64,000 bases of DNA from Hoylesella buccalis ATCC 35310 (GCF_025151385.1 NZ_CP102287.1:2666001-2730000), one strand, 5' to 3'; counted from the stretch's first letter, positions 41,248-50,234 are shown. Notes: generated from the letters alone by a model not told the origin. A program made the numbers and translations.

Positions 41248-42963
41248 TCACCCATTGTGCTGCCGAACACCCATACGAGCCTCAACAACATTCACCACAT
41301 AGTCGCCCAGTTTTTCACATTCTTGAATGATATCCATGTAGATGGTACCAATGGCATAGGTATATAGATGCGCATTGATATCGGTGATGTTGGTTGTCTT
41401 GAGTTGATTTCGATAGCTGTTGATTTCGTTCTCGATGTTAAAAGATAGACCGGCATCCAGATTAGCCTTACGTCCAGAGAGGATGACGTTCATCTGTGTG
41501 AGGGCATCGTCGGTGAGTTCGAACATCTGGTGCAACTGCTCGTACAGCTTTTCGGGGAACTCTTCCTTGCCAGTGCGCTTGCGTTTCAAGGCACGGGCAA
41601 TGTTGTAGCAACTGTCTCCGATACTCTCTATCTCGGTAATCTCTCGTAACATCGATCGTATCTTCATCTTGGTGTCGTCGCTGAGGTGCGCCGTTCCTAC
41701 TTGATCCAGATAGTTGGCAATCTCTATTTCCATGCTGTCGCTGATGCCTTCGTATTTCTCTATCCGGTCGAATATTCTGGTAAACGTGTTTTCATCCTTT
41801 TCGACAAGAAGGTCTCTCACCATCCCAAACATGCGCTGCATACGTCCGGCAAACGACCGTATCTCCTTATGTGCCTCCAAAACCGAAAGCTCTGGCGTCT
41901 TCATGATGCCCGCTTGGATGAATTGCAGACGGAAGTCTTCCTCGTCATCGCTGTGCCTTGGCTTGATCAGCATGCATACCAACCGCTCTATTTGAGGGAT
42001 GAACCATATCAAAACAGCTGTATTCATGATGTTGAAAGACGAGTGGAAGGCCGCCAAGACGATAGGCAATTTCACGGCCAATTGCTCCTGTGTCAGGTTG
42101 TGTCCCGTGGGATCGTAGTGTACTAAGCCGCACACGGCATTGACAAACGGATAGAACACGCACAATACCCAAATCACTCCGATGAGGTTAAACACCAGGT
42201 GGGCCAATGCGGTTCGTCGCGCTTGGGTGTTAGCACCTAAGGCCGCAAGGTTGGCCGTGGCCGTAGTTCCGATGTTTTCACCCATGACAAGCGCGATACC
42301 CAGATAGATCGGAAGCACGCCAGACGAGCATAACAGGATGGTGATAGCCATCACAGCAGCCGACGACTGTACGATACAGGTGATGATGGAGCCAATAAAC
42401 AGGAAAGAAAGTATCGTAAGATAGCTGTCAACGTCGAACGACTTGAAAAACTCAATGATTTGCGGATTGCTCTCCAGTTGCAGTTCTTTGCCCGACGTGT
42501 TGAGCAGAACCAAGCTGAAGAACATAAAAGAGATACCGAAGAGAAAATCGCCTATGTACCGCATCTTGCGACTGTAAATCAGTATGATGCCCACGAGGAA
42601 AGACGGAAAGACAAAGCTGGTCAGGTCAACCGTGTAGCCTAAAGACATAATCCACGCCGTGAGCGTGGTTCCAATGTTCGCACCCATGATTACCGATATG
42701 GCCTGAGCGAGGGTCAACAGTCCGGCGTTGACAAACGACACGGTCATCACCGTGGTGGCTGAAGATGACTGTACGGCACAGGTGATGAACGTACCAGTGA
42801 GCATGCCGGTGAACCGATTGGTGGTCATTGCACTCAAAATGTGGCGCAACTGTGAGCCTGCCATCTTTTGAAGAGCTTCGCTCATTACTTTCATACCGTA
42901 AATCAGCAGAGCCAATGAGCCGATGATCTTGAAAAAAATCGCTAAATAATCACTCGTTGTCAT
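41248..42963 (-). CDS. Na+/phosphate symporter (NptA-like) with a PhoU-like C-terminal domain
   Basis: A 571-residue membrane protein with two inverted Na/Pi-cotransporter repeats. They are seen in GTFITCAVQSSSATTVMTVSFVNAG and GSIITCIVQSSAAVMAITILL, where the QSSS/QSSA motifs bind Na+ and phosphate. The C-terminal ~200 residues are cytoplasmic, helical and PhoU-like (IREITEIESIGDSCYNIARALKR-like; ECEKLGDYVVNVVEAR). It should import phosphate with sodium. Convergent with DUF1893 and divergent from the TGS-kinase. No pho box was identified. Confidence 0.9.
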   Translation of the reverse strand: MTTSDYLAIFFKIIGSLALLIYGMKVMSEALQKMAGSQLRHILSAMTTNRFTGMLTGTFITCAVQSSSATTVMTVSFVNAGLLTLAQAISVIMGANIGTTLTAWIMSLGYTVDLTSFVFPSFLVGIILIYSRKMRYIGDFLFGISFMFFSLVLLNTSGKELQLESNPQIIEFFKSFDVDSYLTILSFLFIGSIITCIVQSSAAVMAITILLCSSGVLPIYLGIALVMGENIGTTATANLAALGANTQARRTALAHLVFNLIGVIWVLCVFYPFVNAVCGLVHYDPTGHNLTQEQLAVKLPIVLAAFHSSFNIMNTAVLIWFIPQIERLVCMLIKPRHSDDEEDFRLQFIQAGIMKTPELSVLEAHKEIRSFAGRMQRMFGMVRDLLVEKDENTFTRIFDRIEKYEGISDSMEIEIANYLDQVGTAHLSDDTKMKIRSMLREITEIESIGDSCYNIARALKRKRTGKEEFPEKLYEQLHQMFELTDDALTQMNVILSGRKANLDAGLSFNIENEINSYRNQLKTTNITDINAHLYTYAIGTIYMDIIQECEKLGDYVVNVVEARMGVRQHNG

Positions 42964-43014
42964 AATAATTGAATTGTAATGCGATATAATTTTTGCGCTT
43001 CAGTAGAAATTCGT

Positions 43015-43022
43015 TATCTTTA
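43015..43022 (+). promoter_or_regulatory. -7 box (TATCTTTA) of the TGS-kinase gene
   Basis: TATCTTTA differs by one base from TAnnTTTG and lies 39 nt before the ATG at 43062. Confidence 0.4.
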
Positions 43023-43061
43023 CGCTCCGTAACATTTTAATAACCAAAACGAACGAGGCTG

Positions 43062-44723
43062 ATGAAACAAGTATTGCAAATTTGTTGCAAAAATAACAAA
43101 AAAACTCAAGATGTAGCTATCGGAAGCACACTTTCTGATGTATTCAAGCAATTTAATTTGAAAATGTCGTACGGGCCTATCTGTGCGCGAGTGAATAACA
43201 AGGTCGTGGGAATGAACTATCAACTGTACCACAACAAAGATGTAGAGTTCTTGGACATGCACGATGCTTCGGCATCAAGAAACTACACCCGAACGCTGTT
43301 CTTCATTCTGTGCAAAGCTGTTCACGACCTCTATCCGGGGTCGAGAGTGGTGATTGATATTCCTGTTTCCAAAGGCTATTACATCAATTTGCACATCGGA
43401 CGCGAGGTAACCGATGAGGATGCGACGCGCATTCGCGAACGCATGCAGCAAATCATTGACGAGAAAATTCCCATCGAACGTTTCGAGGTGCGTACCGAAG
43501 AGGCCATCCGCATGTTTGAGCAAAAGGGTGATGAGGCCAAGGTGAAACTGCTCAAGAGCGTGGGTTCGCTCTACACGGTGTACCACCGTATCGACGATTA
43601 TGTGGATTATTACTACGGTGCGTTGCTCACCAACACGTCGGACATTTACTTGTTCGGACTGGAAAGGTATTTCGAAGGCTTGTTGCTGCGCATTCCTTCG
43701 AAGCACGACCCCTCACAACTTGGTGCGCTCGTCAAGCAAGACAAGATGTTCGAAGTATTCCTGGAGCAGCATCGTTGGCAGCACATTCTGGGCGTGAGTA
43801 CTATAGGTGACTTCAATGAGGCTGTGAAAGCGGGCCATGCTACCAATCTCATTAATGTGAGTGAAGCCCTGCAAGAGAAGAAAATATCGCAGATTGCCGA
43901 CCAAATCACCACGCACCCAGAGGTGAGAGTGGTGCTTATAGCCGGGCCGTCCTCATCGGGTAAGACCACCTTCTGCAAGCGACTGAGCATCCAATTGCTG
44001 GCCAACGGCATTCGTCCCGTGCAGATATCGTTGGATGACTACTTTGTAGATCGCGAAAAAACGCCCAAGGATGCCGATGGCGATTGGGACTACGAAAGCA
44101 TTCACGCCTTAGACATCAATCTCATCAACTTACAGCTCAGTGCGTTGTTTAGGGGTGAAGAGATTGAGCTACCCAAGTATGATTTCCTGTCAGGTAGAAG
44201 CGGAATGAGTGGTAAACGACTGCGCCTGGCCGACCGGCAGGTGCTGCTGGTGGAAGGTATTCATGCCCTGAACCCCGAACTGACGGCACAAATCCCGAAG
44301 AGACAGAAGTTTCATGTGTACATATCGGCACTCACCAGCATCCTATTGGATGACCACAACTACATTCCTACCACCGACAACCGACTGCTGAGGCGCATCA
44401 TTCGCGACCATAAATATCGCGGGGTGAGTGCACAGGAAACCATTAGACGGTGGCCGAGTGTACGGGCTGGTGAGACAAAATGGGTGTTTCCCTATCAAGA
44501 AAACGCCGATGTGATGTTCAACACCGCCATGCTTTACGAGTTGGCCGTCATCCAGGAACAGGCCGCTCCTTTGCTCGAACAGGTGCCAGAAAACTGCGTA
44601 GAGTATTCGGAAGCTTATCGCTTGCGTAAGTTTTTGAGCTACATCACCCCCATACCCAGTCGTGCCTTGCCGCCAACCAGCCTCGTCCGCGAGTTCCTGG
44701 GCGGCAGTTCGTTCAGGTATTAG
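43062..44723 (+). CDS. Uridine-kinase-like nucleoside kinase with TGS and tRNA-synthetase-like N-terminal domains
   Basis: A 553-residue protein. Residues 1-70 form a TGS-like domain (QDVAIGSTLSDVFKQF). Residues about 80-190 resemble the second additional domain of threonyl-tRNA synthetase (FFILCKAVHDLYPGSRV, and YYINLHIGREVTDED). Residues about 285-480 are a P-loop phosphoribulokinase/uridine-kinase domain: GPSSSGKTTF (Walker A), SLDDYFVDRE, LLVEGIHALNPE and LLRRIIRDHKYRG. The order TGS-SAD-kinase is typical of a Bacteroidota nucleoside-kinase family. Probably phosphorylates a nucleoside, but the synthetase-like half leaves the true substrate open. Confidence 0.82.
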   Translation: MKQVLQICCKNNKKTQDVAIGSTLSDVFKQFNLKMSYGPICARVNNKVVGMNYQLYHNKDVEFLDMHDASASRNYTRTLFFILCKAVHDLYPGSRVVIDIPVSKGYYINLHIGREVTDEDATRIRERMQQIIDEKIPIERFEVRTEEAIRMFEQKGDEAKVKLLKSVGSLYTVYHRIDDYVDYYYGALLTNTSDIYLFGLERYFEGLLLRIPSKHDPSQLGALVKQDKMFEVFLEQHRWQHILGVSTIGDFNEAVKAGHATNLINVSEALQEKKISQIADQITTHPEVRVVLIAGPSSSGKTTFCKRLSIQLLANGIRPVQISLDDYFVDREKTPKDADGDWDYESIHALDINLINLQLSALFRGEEIELPKYDFLSGRSGMSGKRLRLADRQVLLVEGIHALNPELTAQIPKRQKFHVYISALTSILLDDHNYIPTTDNRLLRRIIRDHKYRGVSAQETIRRWPSVRAGETKWVFPYQENADVMFNTAMLYELAVIQEQAAPLLEQVPENCVEYSEAYRLRKFLSYITPIPSRALPPTSLVREFLGGSSFRY

Positions 44724-44781
44724 CTACGCCTGTGCCGGTACAACAAACGGCAGATGCAGGCTTTTTAATTGAAATTAATGT

Positions 44782-44822
44782 GAAGTGAGCGTAGGTTTGT
44801 AAACACATACGCTCACTTCTTT
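44782..44822 (+). terminator. Terminator of the TGS-kinase gene
   Basis: GAAGTGAGCGTA (44782-44793) and TACGCTCACTTC (44808-44819) form a perfect 12-bp stem, followed by TTTATT. Confidence 0.75.
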
Positions 44823-44898
44823 ATTGTACACGTTGCCCTGCCTTCCAAACCATAGATATATAAGTCGTTGCCAAGCCTGGTGAAAATGTGTCAAAATA

Positions 44899-44930
44899 TT
44901 TGTTACATAGGCTTAAAATGTCTATCTTTG
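44899..44930 (+). promoter_or_regulatory. -33/-7 promoter of the MFS transporter gene
   Basis: TTTG at 44899-44902 and TATCTTTG at 44923-44930 with a 20-nt spacer. It lies inside the longer reading frame that begins at 44888, so the true start is the ATG at 44960. Confidence 0.65.
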
Positions 44931-44959
44931 AAAACACATTAATTTATAAACTATTAGCT

Positions 44960-46132
44960 ATGGTACAAGAAAAAAAATCTACAGATTTATTCCCTTGGGT
45001 ATTGATGATATTGATGTCATCAGTAACATTTGTGGGAATTTTATCAGAATTGGTGCCTTCGGGCGTGTTACCGCAAATCATGTCAGACCTTGGTGTTAAC
45101 GAAGTTCAAGGCGGAAGGCTGGTGGGTTTGTATGCTCTTGCATCGGCCATATTCGGCATTCCGCTCATCTCGGCGACGATGCAGTACAACCGAAAGAAAG
45201 TGCTGTTGTGGCTATTGGTGGGATTTGCGCTTTGCAACGTGTTGTCAGGTCTTGTTCACAACTACTACATCGTGTTGGCGTTACGTTTCCTCGGCGGTAT
45301 CAGTGCAGGTGTTATGTGGCCTATGATTGCGGCCTTTGGCATGCGGTTGGTAGATTCCAGTCATCAAGGTAGAGCTGTAGCCGTGATTATGGCTGGTAAT
45401 ACATTGGGTATTAGTTTAGGTATGCCGCTGATGACATCAATCGGAGATAAGTTTGGTTGGCGTATTGAATTTATCGCATTAGGACTTCTTGTCGCGCTGA
45501 TTGCTGTGCTTTCACTATTCATGCTGCCGTCTACGCCTGGTGAAAAGCTAACCAAGAGCACATCACCTTTTGCCATGTTGAAAAACAAATCCATTTTATT
45601 GATTATCCTTCTCACCTTGTTAGGTGTTTGCGGACATTACGGAGTATATACCTACATCACCCAATTGGTTGCAGAAATTAACGTGGCAGGAGGCATTGAG
45701 GTGGCTCTGATGGTATTTGGTATCGGTTCGTTGATATCCATCATCATCGCAACGAAGTACATCGATTTGTATCTTCGCGAGCTTACTATCGCCATGTTTG
45801 CCTTCTTAGCCATAGCCATGCTCTTGTTCTACTTCTTCAAGGGTGCCATGGGAATTTCGCAATTTGGTTTCTTCTTGTGGGGATTGTCGTTTGGTCCGTT
45901 GGTTACATTGTTCCAGGCTGCAGTGGGAAACCAAGTGGAAAGTGGAAAAGATGTGGCCATGTCGGTGCAGTCATGCATGTTTAATCTTTCCATCATGATT
46001 ACGACATGGATTGCAGGTTTGCTGCTGATAAGTTTCGGTCCTACGAGCTTGATATGGTATGCCGTGCTGTTAGCCGTGCCAGGAATGATAATTTCTATAT
46101 TCGCCAAGCATACATTGCGACGGATAGGGTAG
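44960..46132 (+). CDS. MFS transporter, AraJ/sugar-efflux-like
   Basis: A 390-residue 12-helix major facilitator. The conserved A-motif region is RLVGLYALASAIFGIPLISATMQYNRKKVLL, followed by LRFLGGISAGVMWPMIAAFGMR. It is closest in layout to the AraJ/YdhP drug:H+ antiporter-1 group, which exports sugars, purines or drugs. The start at 44960 (MVQEKKSTDLF) lies 29 nt after the -7 box. It is convergent with the cytosine deaminase-like gene and shares a bidirectional terminator with it. Confidence 0.85.
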   Translation: MVQEKKSTDLFPWVLMILMSSVTFVGILSELVPSGVLPQIMSDLGVNEVQGGRLVGLYALASAIFGIPLISATMQYNRKKVLLWLLVGFALCNVLSGLVHNYYIVLALRFLGGISAGVMWPMIAAFGMRLVDSSHQGRAVAVIMAGNTLGISLGMPLMTSIGDKFGWRIEFIALGLLVALIAVLSLFMLPSTPGEKLTKSTSPFAMLKNKSILLIILLTLLGVCGHYGVYTYITQLVAEINVAGGIEVALMVFGIGSLISIIIATKYIDLYLRELTIAMFAFLAIAMLLFYFFKGAMGISQFGFFLWGLSFGPLVTLFQAAVGNQVESGKDVAMSVQSCMFNLSIMITTWIAGLLLISFGPTSLIWYAVLLAVPGMIISIFAKHTLRRIG

Positions 46133-46155
46133 AGAATAAGTTCATATACAAGCAT

Positions 46156-46191
46156 AAAAAAAGCTGCACGTTACAACGTGCAGCTTTTTTT
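46156..46191. terminator. Bidirectional terminator between the MFS and deaminase genes
   Basis: AAGCTGCACGTT (46161-46172) and AACGTGCAGCTT (46175-46186) pair perfectly, extended by A-runs and T-runs on either side, so a U-tract is present on both strands. Confidence 0.85.
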
Positions 46192-46203
46192 AATTGAATG
46201 ACC

Positions 46204-47451
46204 TTACATCTTGAACGGAATCTCATATTCTGTAGGTTTCTTCTTAAACAAGAATTCACCCTTTCTAACAGAAGCCAGTACACCAACACGTCTGCGGATG
46301 CAATCCCATGAGCTGTCGCCGTCCAGAACGATAAAGTTGGCATCCTTGCCTTCTTCCAGTCCGTATGCGTTATGGATGTTCAAACACTTAGCACCATTGT
46401 ACGTAATCATGTCGAAAGCGTTTTCTACCTCCTCTGGACTTGCGTACTGTGACAGGTGGATGGCATTATCCAGGATATTCATCATGTTACCGCTTCCCAA
46501 TGGATACCATGGGTCGTTGATAGAGTCCTGAGCCAGTGCAACATTGATACCCATGTGCATGAACTCCTTGATGCGTGTCAGTCCGCGACGCTTTGGATAA
46601 GTATCCTGACGACCTTGCAGGTATGCGTTCTCTGTGGGACATGAGATGAAGTTCATCTTGCTTCTCTTAAACATATCGAACATGCGGTATGCATACGAGT
46701 TGTCTGCCGATCCGAACGAACAGGTGTGGCTGGCGGTGGTCTTCTCACCATAATCTTCTAAGTACACCAGTGCGTTAAGAATCTCAACGAATCTTGCCAT
46801 TATGTCATCGGTTTCGTCACAGTGAACGTCAATCAGCACATTGTATTTCATAGCCAGCTCAACAATGTCGTGGATAGACCTCTCACCAAACTCTCTTGCC
46901 GGCTCGTAGTGAGGAATACCACCAATCACGTCAGCACCCATCTTCAGAGCTTCTTCCACCAATTCCTTTCCACCCTTGTAGGTGTACATACCGTTTTGCG
47001 GGAAAGCTACTACCTGGATATCCACAATGTCCTTCATTTCTTCTTTCAGCTCCATGAGCGCCTTGAAGCCGATAAACTTAGGATCGGTTACGTCGGTCTG
47101 TGCGCGGATAAACTGTACACCCTGTGATACCTCGTCCTCGATACCCTTGCGTGCCAGCTTCTTCACACCCTCTATGGTCATTGTTGCCTTATATTTGGGC
47201 CAGTTCTCGATAGCCTCGTAAAGCGTACCCGATGCAGCGCCAATACCTTCCATCTCGGCCAGCGTGTAAACATAGTCTAAGTGCAAGTGTGGGTCTACGT
47301 AAGGAGGAAGTACAAACTTACCTTTCAAGTCAATTTCCTCGTCACATTTAGGCAGATTATTGCCAATTTGAGCAATCTTGCCGTTCTCCACTATCATTTC
47401 TGTTGCTGAACAGTTGCGATAAAATTTCGCATTAAAGAATTTCTTTTTCAT
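46204..47451 (-). CDS. codA: Cytosine deaminase-like amidohydrolase
   Basis: A 415-residue metal-dependent amidohydrolase similar along its length to E. coli CodA. Metal and catalytic residues are conserved: His55 and His57 in PHLHLD, Gln152 in FPQNG, His210 and Glu213 in HCDETDD, His242 in SHTCSFG and Asp309. The landmark LQGRQDTYPKRRGLTRIKE is also shared. In the active-site loop CodA has HDDVFDPW, while this protein reads QDSINDPW. The residue equivalent to CodA Asp314 is thus Ser310 and the preceding His is Gln, so the base specificity may differ from cytosine. No CodB permease is adjacent. The start is set by the -7 box at 47485-47478. Confidence 0.75.
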   Translation of the reverse strand: MKKKFFNAKFYRNCSATEMIVENGKIAQIGNNLPKCDEEIDLKGKFVLPPYVDPHLHLDYVYTLAEMEGIGAASGTLYEAIENWPKYKATMTIEGVKKLARKGIEDEVSQGVQFIRAQTDVTDPKFIGFKALMELKEEMKDIVDIQVVAFPQNGMYTYKGGKELVEEALKMGADVIGGIPHYEPAREFGERSIHDIVELAMKYNVLIDVHCDETDDIMARFVEILNALVYLEDYGEKTTASHTCSFGSADNSYAYRMFDMFKRSKMNFISCPTENAYLQGRQDTYPKRRGLTRIKEFMHMGINVALAQDSINDPWYPLGSGNMMNILDNAIHLSQYASPEEVENAFDMITYNGAKCLNIHNAYGLEEGKDANFIVLDGDSSWDCIRRRVGVLASVRKGEFLFKKKPTEYEIPFKM

Positions 47452-47477
47452 AAAAAATAAGTTTAAGTATAACACTC

Positions 47478-47485
47478 CAAATATA
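47478..47485 (-). promoter_or_regulatory. -7 box (TATATTTG) of the deaminase gene
   Basis: CAAATATA on the plus strand, TATATTTG on the minus strand, 26 nt upstream of the ATG at 47451 and below the longer alternative start. Confidence 0.5.
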
Positions 47486-47642
47486 AGCATTTTAATTGGA
47501 ATATGCAACTTTTGTTTGATGTCTATAGGCCTAATCTCACAATAATTATAGAATTTTCTTGATTTTTCATGATCTCCTCATGGTCTTTATCAATTTCGTT
47601 ATTTTTATTCATCGAATGCTTTGTCAATCTGTTTTCTTCATC

Positions 47643-47650
47643 TATCTTTG
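47643..47650 (+). promoter_or_regulatory. -7 box (TATCTTTG) upstream of the YitT gene
   Basis: TATCTTTG matches TAnnTTTG and would give a 5' leader of about 105 nt. The rest of the 47452-47758 gap holds no gene. Confidence 0.5.
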
Positions 47651-47758
47651 CAGAAACAATTGCATACCAGTGGTTTTGCTGGGGACAGGTCATGGAAAAA
47701 TGGATGTCCTATAAGGCATGACAGCTGCCGACAATAAACTTTAGATGAATACATTGAT

Positions 47759-48700
47759 ATGAAAATCAAAGGTTTAGAGAACGCTTTCAGTGCCAAAGAA
47801 CTGAAAGACTATTTTTTTATCACCATCGCCATGCTTTTTTATTGCATTGGTTGGACGGTCTTTTTGTTGCCCAATAACATCACCACGGGTGGCGTTCCGG
47901 GCATTTCGTCTGTGTTGTATTGGGGACTGGGCATCCCGGTTCAGTATTCTTACTTCTTCATCAACGCTGTGTTGATTGCGTTTGCCTTGCGCTTGTTGGG
48001 GCTTCGTTTCTGCATCAAAACCATTTTTGGCATCATCATTCTAACCACGTTGACGTCGCTGGCACAAACCTACATGCTGGATGTCAGACTGTTGAGCGAC
48101 CAGCCTTTCATGGCGAGTGTCATCGGTGCGGCCTTCTGTGGAACGGGTGTCGGACTGGGTTTGTCGGCCAATGGCAGTACGGGTGGCACGGATATCGTGG
48201 CCGCCATCGTCAACAAGTATCGTGACATTTCGCTGGGAAGGGTCATCTTAATTTGTGACTTGGTGATTATTTCGTCCAGTTACTTGGCTTTGCACGATTG
48301 GGAGAAGGTGATTTATGGTTATGTAGTGCTGTTCATCACTTCGTTTTGTGTCGATCAGGTGGTCAATTCCATGCGTCGTTCGGTGCAGTTTTTTATTATT
48401 TCTGACCGGTACGAGGAGATTGGTCGCCAAATCAACGAGAACCCGCATCGAGGCTGTACGGTGATCAATGCGTCTGGATTTTATTCGGGTCGCGAGATGA
48501 AGATGTTGTTCGTACTGGCTAAAAAGAGCGAGTCGGGAAAGATTTTTGATTTGATTAACGATATCGATCCAGCTGCCTTTGTGTCCCAGAGTGCCGTAAT
48601 TGGAGTTTATGGCGAGGGCTTCGACCGGTTTAAGGTGAGACAAAAGAAAAACGCTCCCAACAAATTGTCTCAAAAGAAACAAGGCAATTCAAATCCTTAG
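47759..48700 (+). CDS. YitT-family membrane protein with DUF2179 domain
   Basis: A 313-residue protein. About five or six N-terminal hydrophobic helices make up the YitT (DUF161) part, with the motif LLPNNITTGGVPGISSVLYW and a second glycine-rich segment NGSTGGTDIVAAIVNK. The C-terminal soluble DUF2179 domain (about 225-295) contains RGCTVINASGFYSGREMKMLFVLAKKSES. Members are conserved in Firmicutes and Bacteroidota and have no firmly established function. Monocistronic. Confidence 0.85.
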   Translation: MKIKGLENAFSAKELKDYFFITIAMLFYCIGWTVFLLPNNITTGGVPGISSVLYWGLGIPVQYSYFFINAVLIAFALRLLGLRFCIKTIFGIIILTTLTSLAQTYMLDVRLLSDQPFMASVIGAAFCGTGVGLGLSANGSTGGTDIVAAIVNKYRDISLGRVILICDLVIISSSYLALHDWEKVIYGYVVLFITSFCVDQVVNSMRRSVQFFIISDRYEEIGRQINENPHRGCTVINASGFYSGREMKMLFVLAKKSESGKIFDLINDIDPAAFVSQSAVIGVYGEGFDRFKVRQKKNAPNKLSQKKQGNSNP

Positions 48701-48916
48701 GGGCGATAATCTCTGCACTTTCTGCGGTGTCTGTCAGACCGTCATGATACTGAATTTTCTTGACAGGCATCGCTCTTATCCTTCGCGTGTAATCAACCAA
48801 CCTTGCTGCTGCTTGCAAATTCGCCAAATATGAGCGTTGTTTGTAATGTGTTGTGGTATTGGTAGTTGGGCGAAAGTGGTACTTTTCAAGCCATTATATT
48901 TTCTATTTTTCACCAT

Positions 48917-49140
48917 AAAAGCATTGCCTTAGACGGGTTATTTGCGTGCTTTTGCCGTGCAAGAGCATGCCAATTCTTCGCCAAAGTGATGCCTTTAACG
49001 TACCAATCACATCACTTTTACGCCCAACGTTGATAATTCTCATCCATTCATCTCTTGTTTGCATCCTGCCTGCCTATTGATTTTTTCTAGATTGAAAGTT
49101 TCTACAGGTCGTTTTTAGGCCGTTATTTGGTAAAAATAAC
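48917..49140 (-). repeat. Dispersed repeat R1, copy B (inverted)
   Basis: Read on the minus strand from 49140 to 48917, this 224-bp segment aligns end to end with copy A at 13777-14001. Shared blocks include GTTATTTTTACCAAA, AAAAACGACC, TCTAGAAAAAATCAATAGGC and GCATCACTTTGG. Nearby, AGGGGTGTGGTTCATCATG (49200-49218, plus strand) matches the sequence beside copy A, but lies in the opposite orientation relative to the element. The whole 48701-49257 gap contains no believable gene. Confidence 0.8.
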
Positions 49141-49257
49141 GAACAGTTCGAAGGGGCGTAATTTCTCACGTTCAGCCTCTGCATAGTGATGAGAGTCATA
49201 GGGGTGTGGTTCATCATGTTTTTAGATAAGCTACACACTGAAAAAAGTACAAATTAA

Positions 49258-49288
49258 TTTGACTTCAACAAATAAAGTTGTATCTTTG
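49258..49288 (+). promoter_or_regulatory. -33/-7 promoter of the rubrerythrin gene
   Basis: TTTG at 49258-49261, a 19-nt spacer, then TATCTTTG at 49281-49288: a full consensus promoter. It implies a leader of about 37 nt. Confidence 0.7.
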
Positions 49289-49329
49289 TATGTAGAAAAG
49301 CTCATACAAACATTATTATCAAAAACATT

Positions 49330-49983
49330 ATGAAGAAGAAATTTATTTGTACCGTATGTGGATACGCATACGAAGGAGAAGAAGCACCAAAAGAGTGCCC
49401 GGTATGTCACGCTAAAGCAGAGAAGTTTAAGGCTTTCGATCCAAAGGCAATTAAAGGAACAAAGACCGAAGAGAACCTCATGGCTGCATTCGCAGGTGAG
49501 AGCCAAGCCCACACCAAGTACCTATACTTCGCTTCTAAGGCCAAGAAAGAAGGCTATGAGCAGTTGGCTGCTATCTTCGAAGAAACAGCACGCAACGAGA
49601 AAGAACACGCCAAGGTATGGTTCAAGTTCTTGCGTGGTGGTAATATCCCAACCACAACAGACAACATCAAAGAGGCTGCTGACGGTGAAAACTTTGAGTG
49701 GACAGACATGTATGTGAACATGGCGAAGGTAGCCGATGAAGAAGGATTCCCTGAGATTGCCGTGAAGTTCCGCGCTGTTGCTGCCGTTGAGAAGCACCAC
49801 GAAGAGCGTTATCGCAAGATGTTGAAGAACATCGAAGACGAGATTGTCTTCTCACGCGATGGCAGCTGCGTATGGCAGTGCCGCAACTGTGGACACATCG
49901 TTGTAGGTAAGAAGGCTCCTGAGGTATGTCCCGTTTGTGACCATCCACAGAGCTACTTCCAGATTGAACCAGACAATCTGTAA
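49330..49983 (+). CDS. rbr: Rubrerythrin with rubredoxin-like domains at both ends
   Basis: A 217-residue non-heme iron peroxidase that reduces hydrogen peroxide in anaerobes. Residues 6-26 form a rubredoxin-like knuckle pair (CTVCGY and CPVCHA). Residues about 45-175 are the ferritin-like di-iron domain, with [27 protein letters not shown], and [15 protein letters not shown] supplying the carboxylate and histidine ligands. The C-terminal rubredoxin is [20 protein letters not shown]. Ordinary rubrerythrin has only the C-terminal rubredoxin and reverse rubrerythrin only the N-terminal one; this protein has both. Single gene with a full promoter and a perfect terminator. Confidence 0.93.
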   Translation: MKKKFICTVCGYAYEGEEAPKECPVCHAKAEKFKAFDPKAIKGTKTEENLMAAFAGESQAHTKYLYFASKAKKEGYEQLAAIFEETARNEKEHAKVWFKFLRGGNIPTTTDNIKEAADGENFEWTDMYVNMAKVADEEGFPEIAVKFRAVAAVEKHHEERYRKMLKNIEDEIVFSRDGSCVWQCRNCGHIVVGKKAPEVCPVCDHPQSYFQIEPDNL

Positions 49984-50009
49984 GTCGACAGACATAAGAT
50001 AAGCATGAG

Positions 50010-50038
50010 CGAGAGATACTCAAAACGAGTATCTCTCG
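50010..50038 (+). terminator. Rubrerythrin terminator
   Basis: CGAGAGATACTC (50010-50021) and GAGTATCTCTCG (50027-50038) form a perfect 12-bp stem with a 5-nt loop, 27 nt past the stop. The 50039-50174 stretch after it holds no gene. Confidence 0.8.
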
Positions 50039-50174
50039 TTTGCATTTGTATCAGTATTCTTTTTGAGCCTGTTTTCAGATTCTGTCCTTATGTACGAACG
50101 TGACGAGGTGCGCACCTATGTTTGGTCAACTATCGCTGAATACAGCGGTTCTTCGCTCGGTATGCACAAACAAA

Positions 50175-50208
50175 AAAATGGGATGCACCTTTCAGCGCAT
50201 CCCATTTT
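50175..50208 (-). terminator. Enolase terminator
   Basis: AAAATGGGATGC (50175-50186) and GCATCCCATTTT (50197-50208) pair perfectly over 12 bp. On the minus strand it follows the enolase stop by about 27 nt and is trailed by TTTTTTTG. Confidence 0.8.
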
Positions 50209-50234
50209 ATGATGATATAAGTAATCTATCAGAT

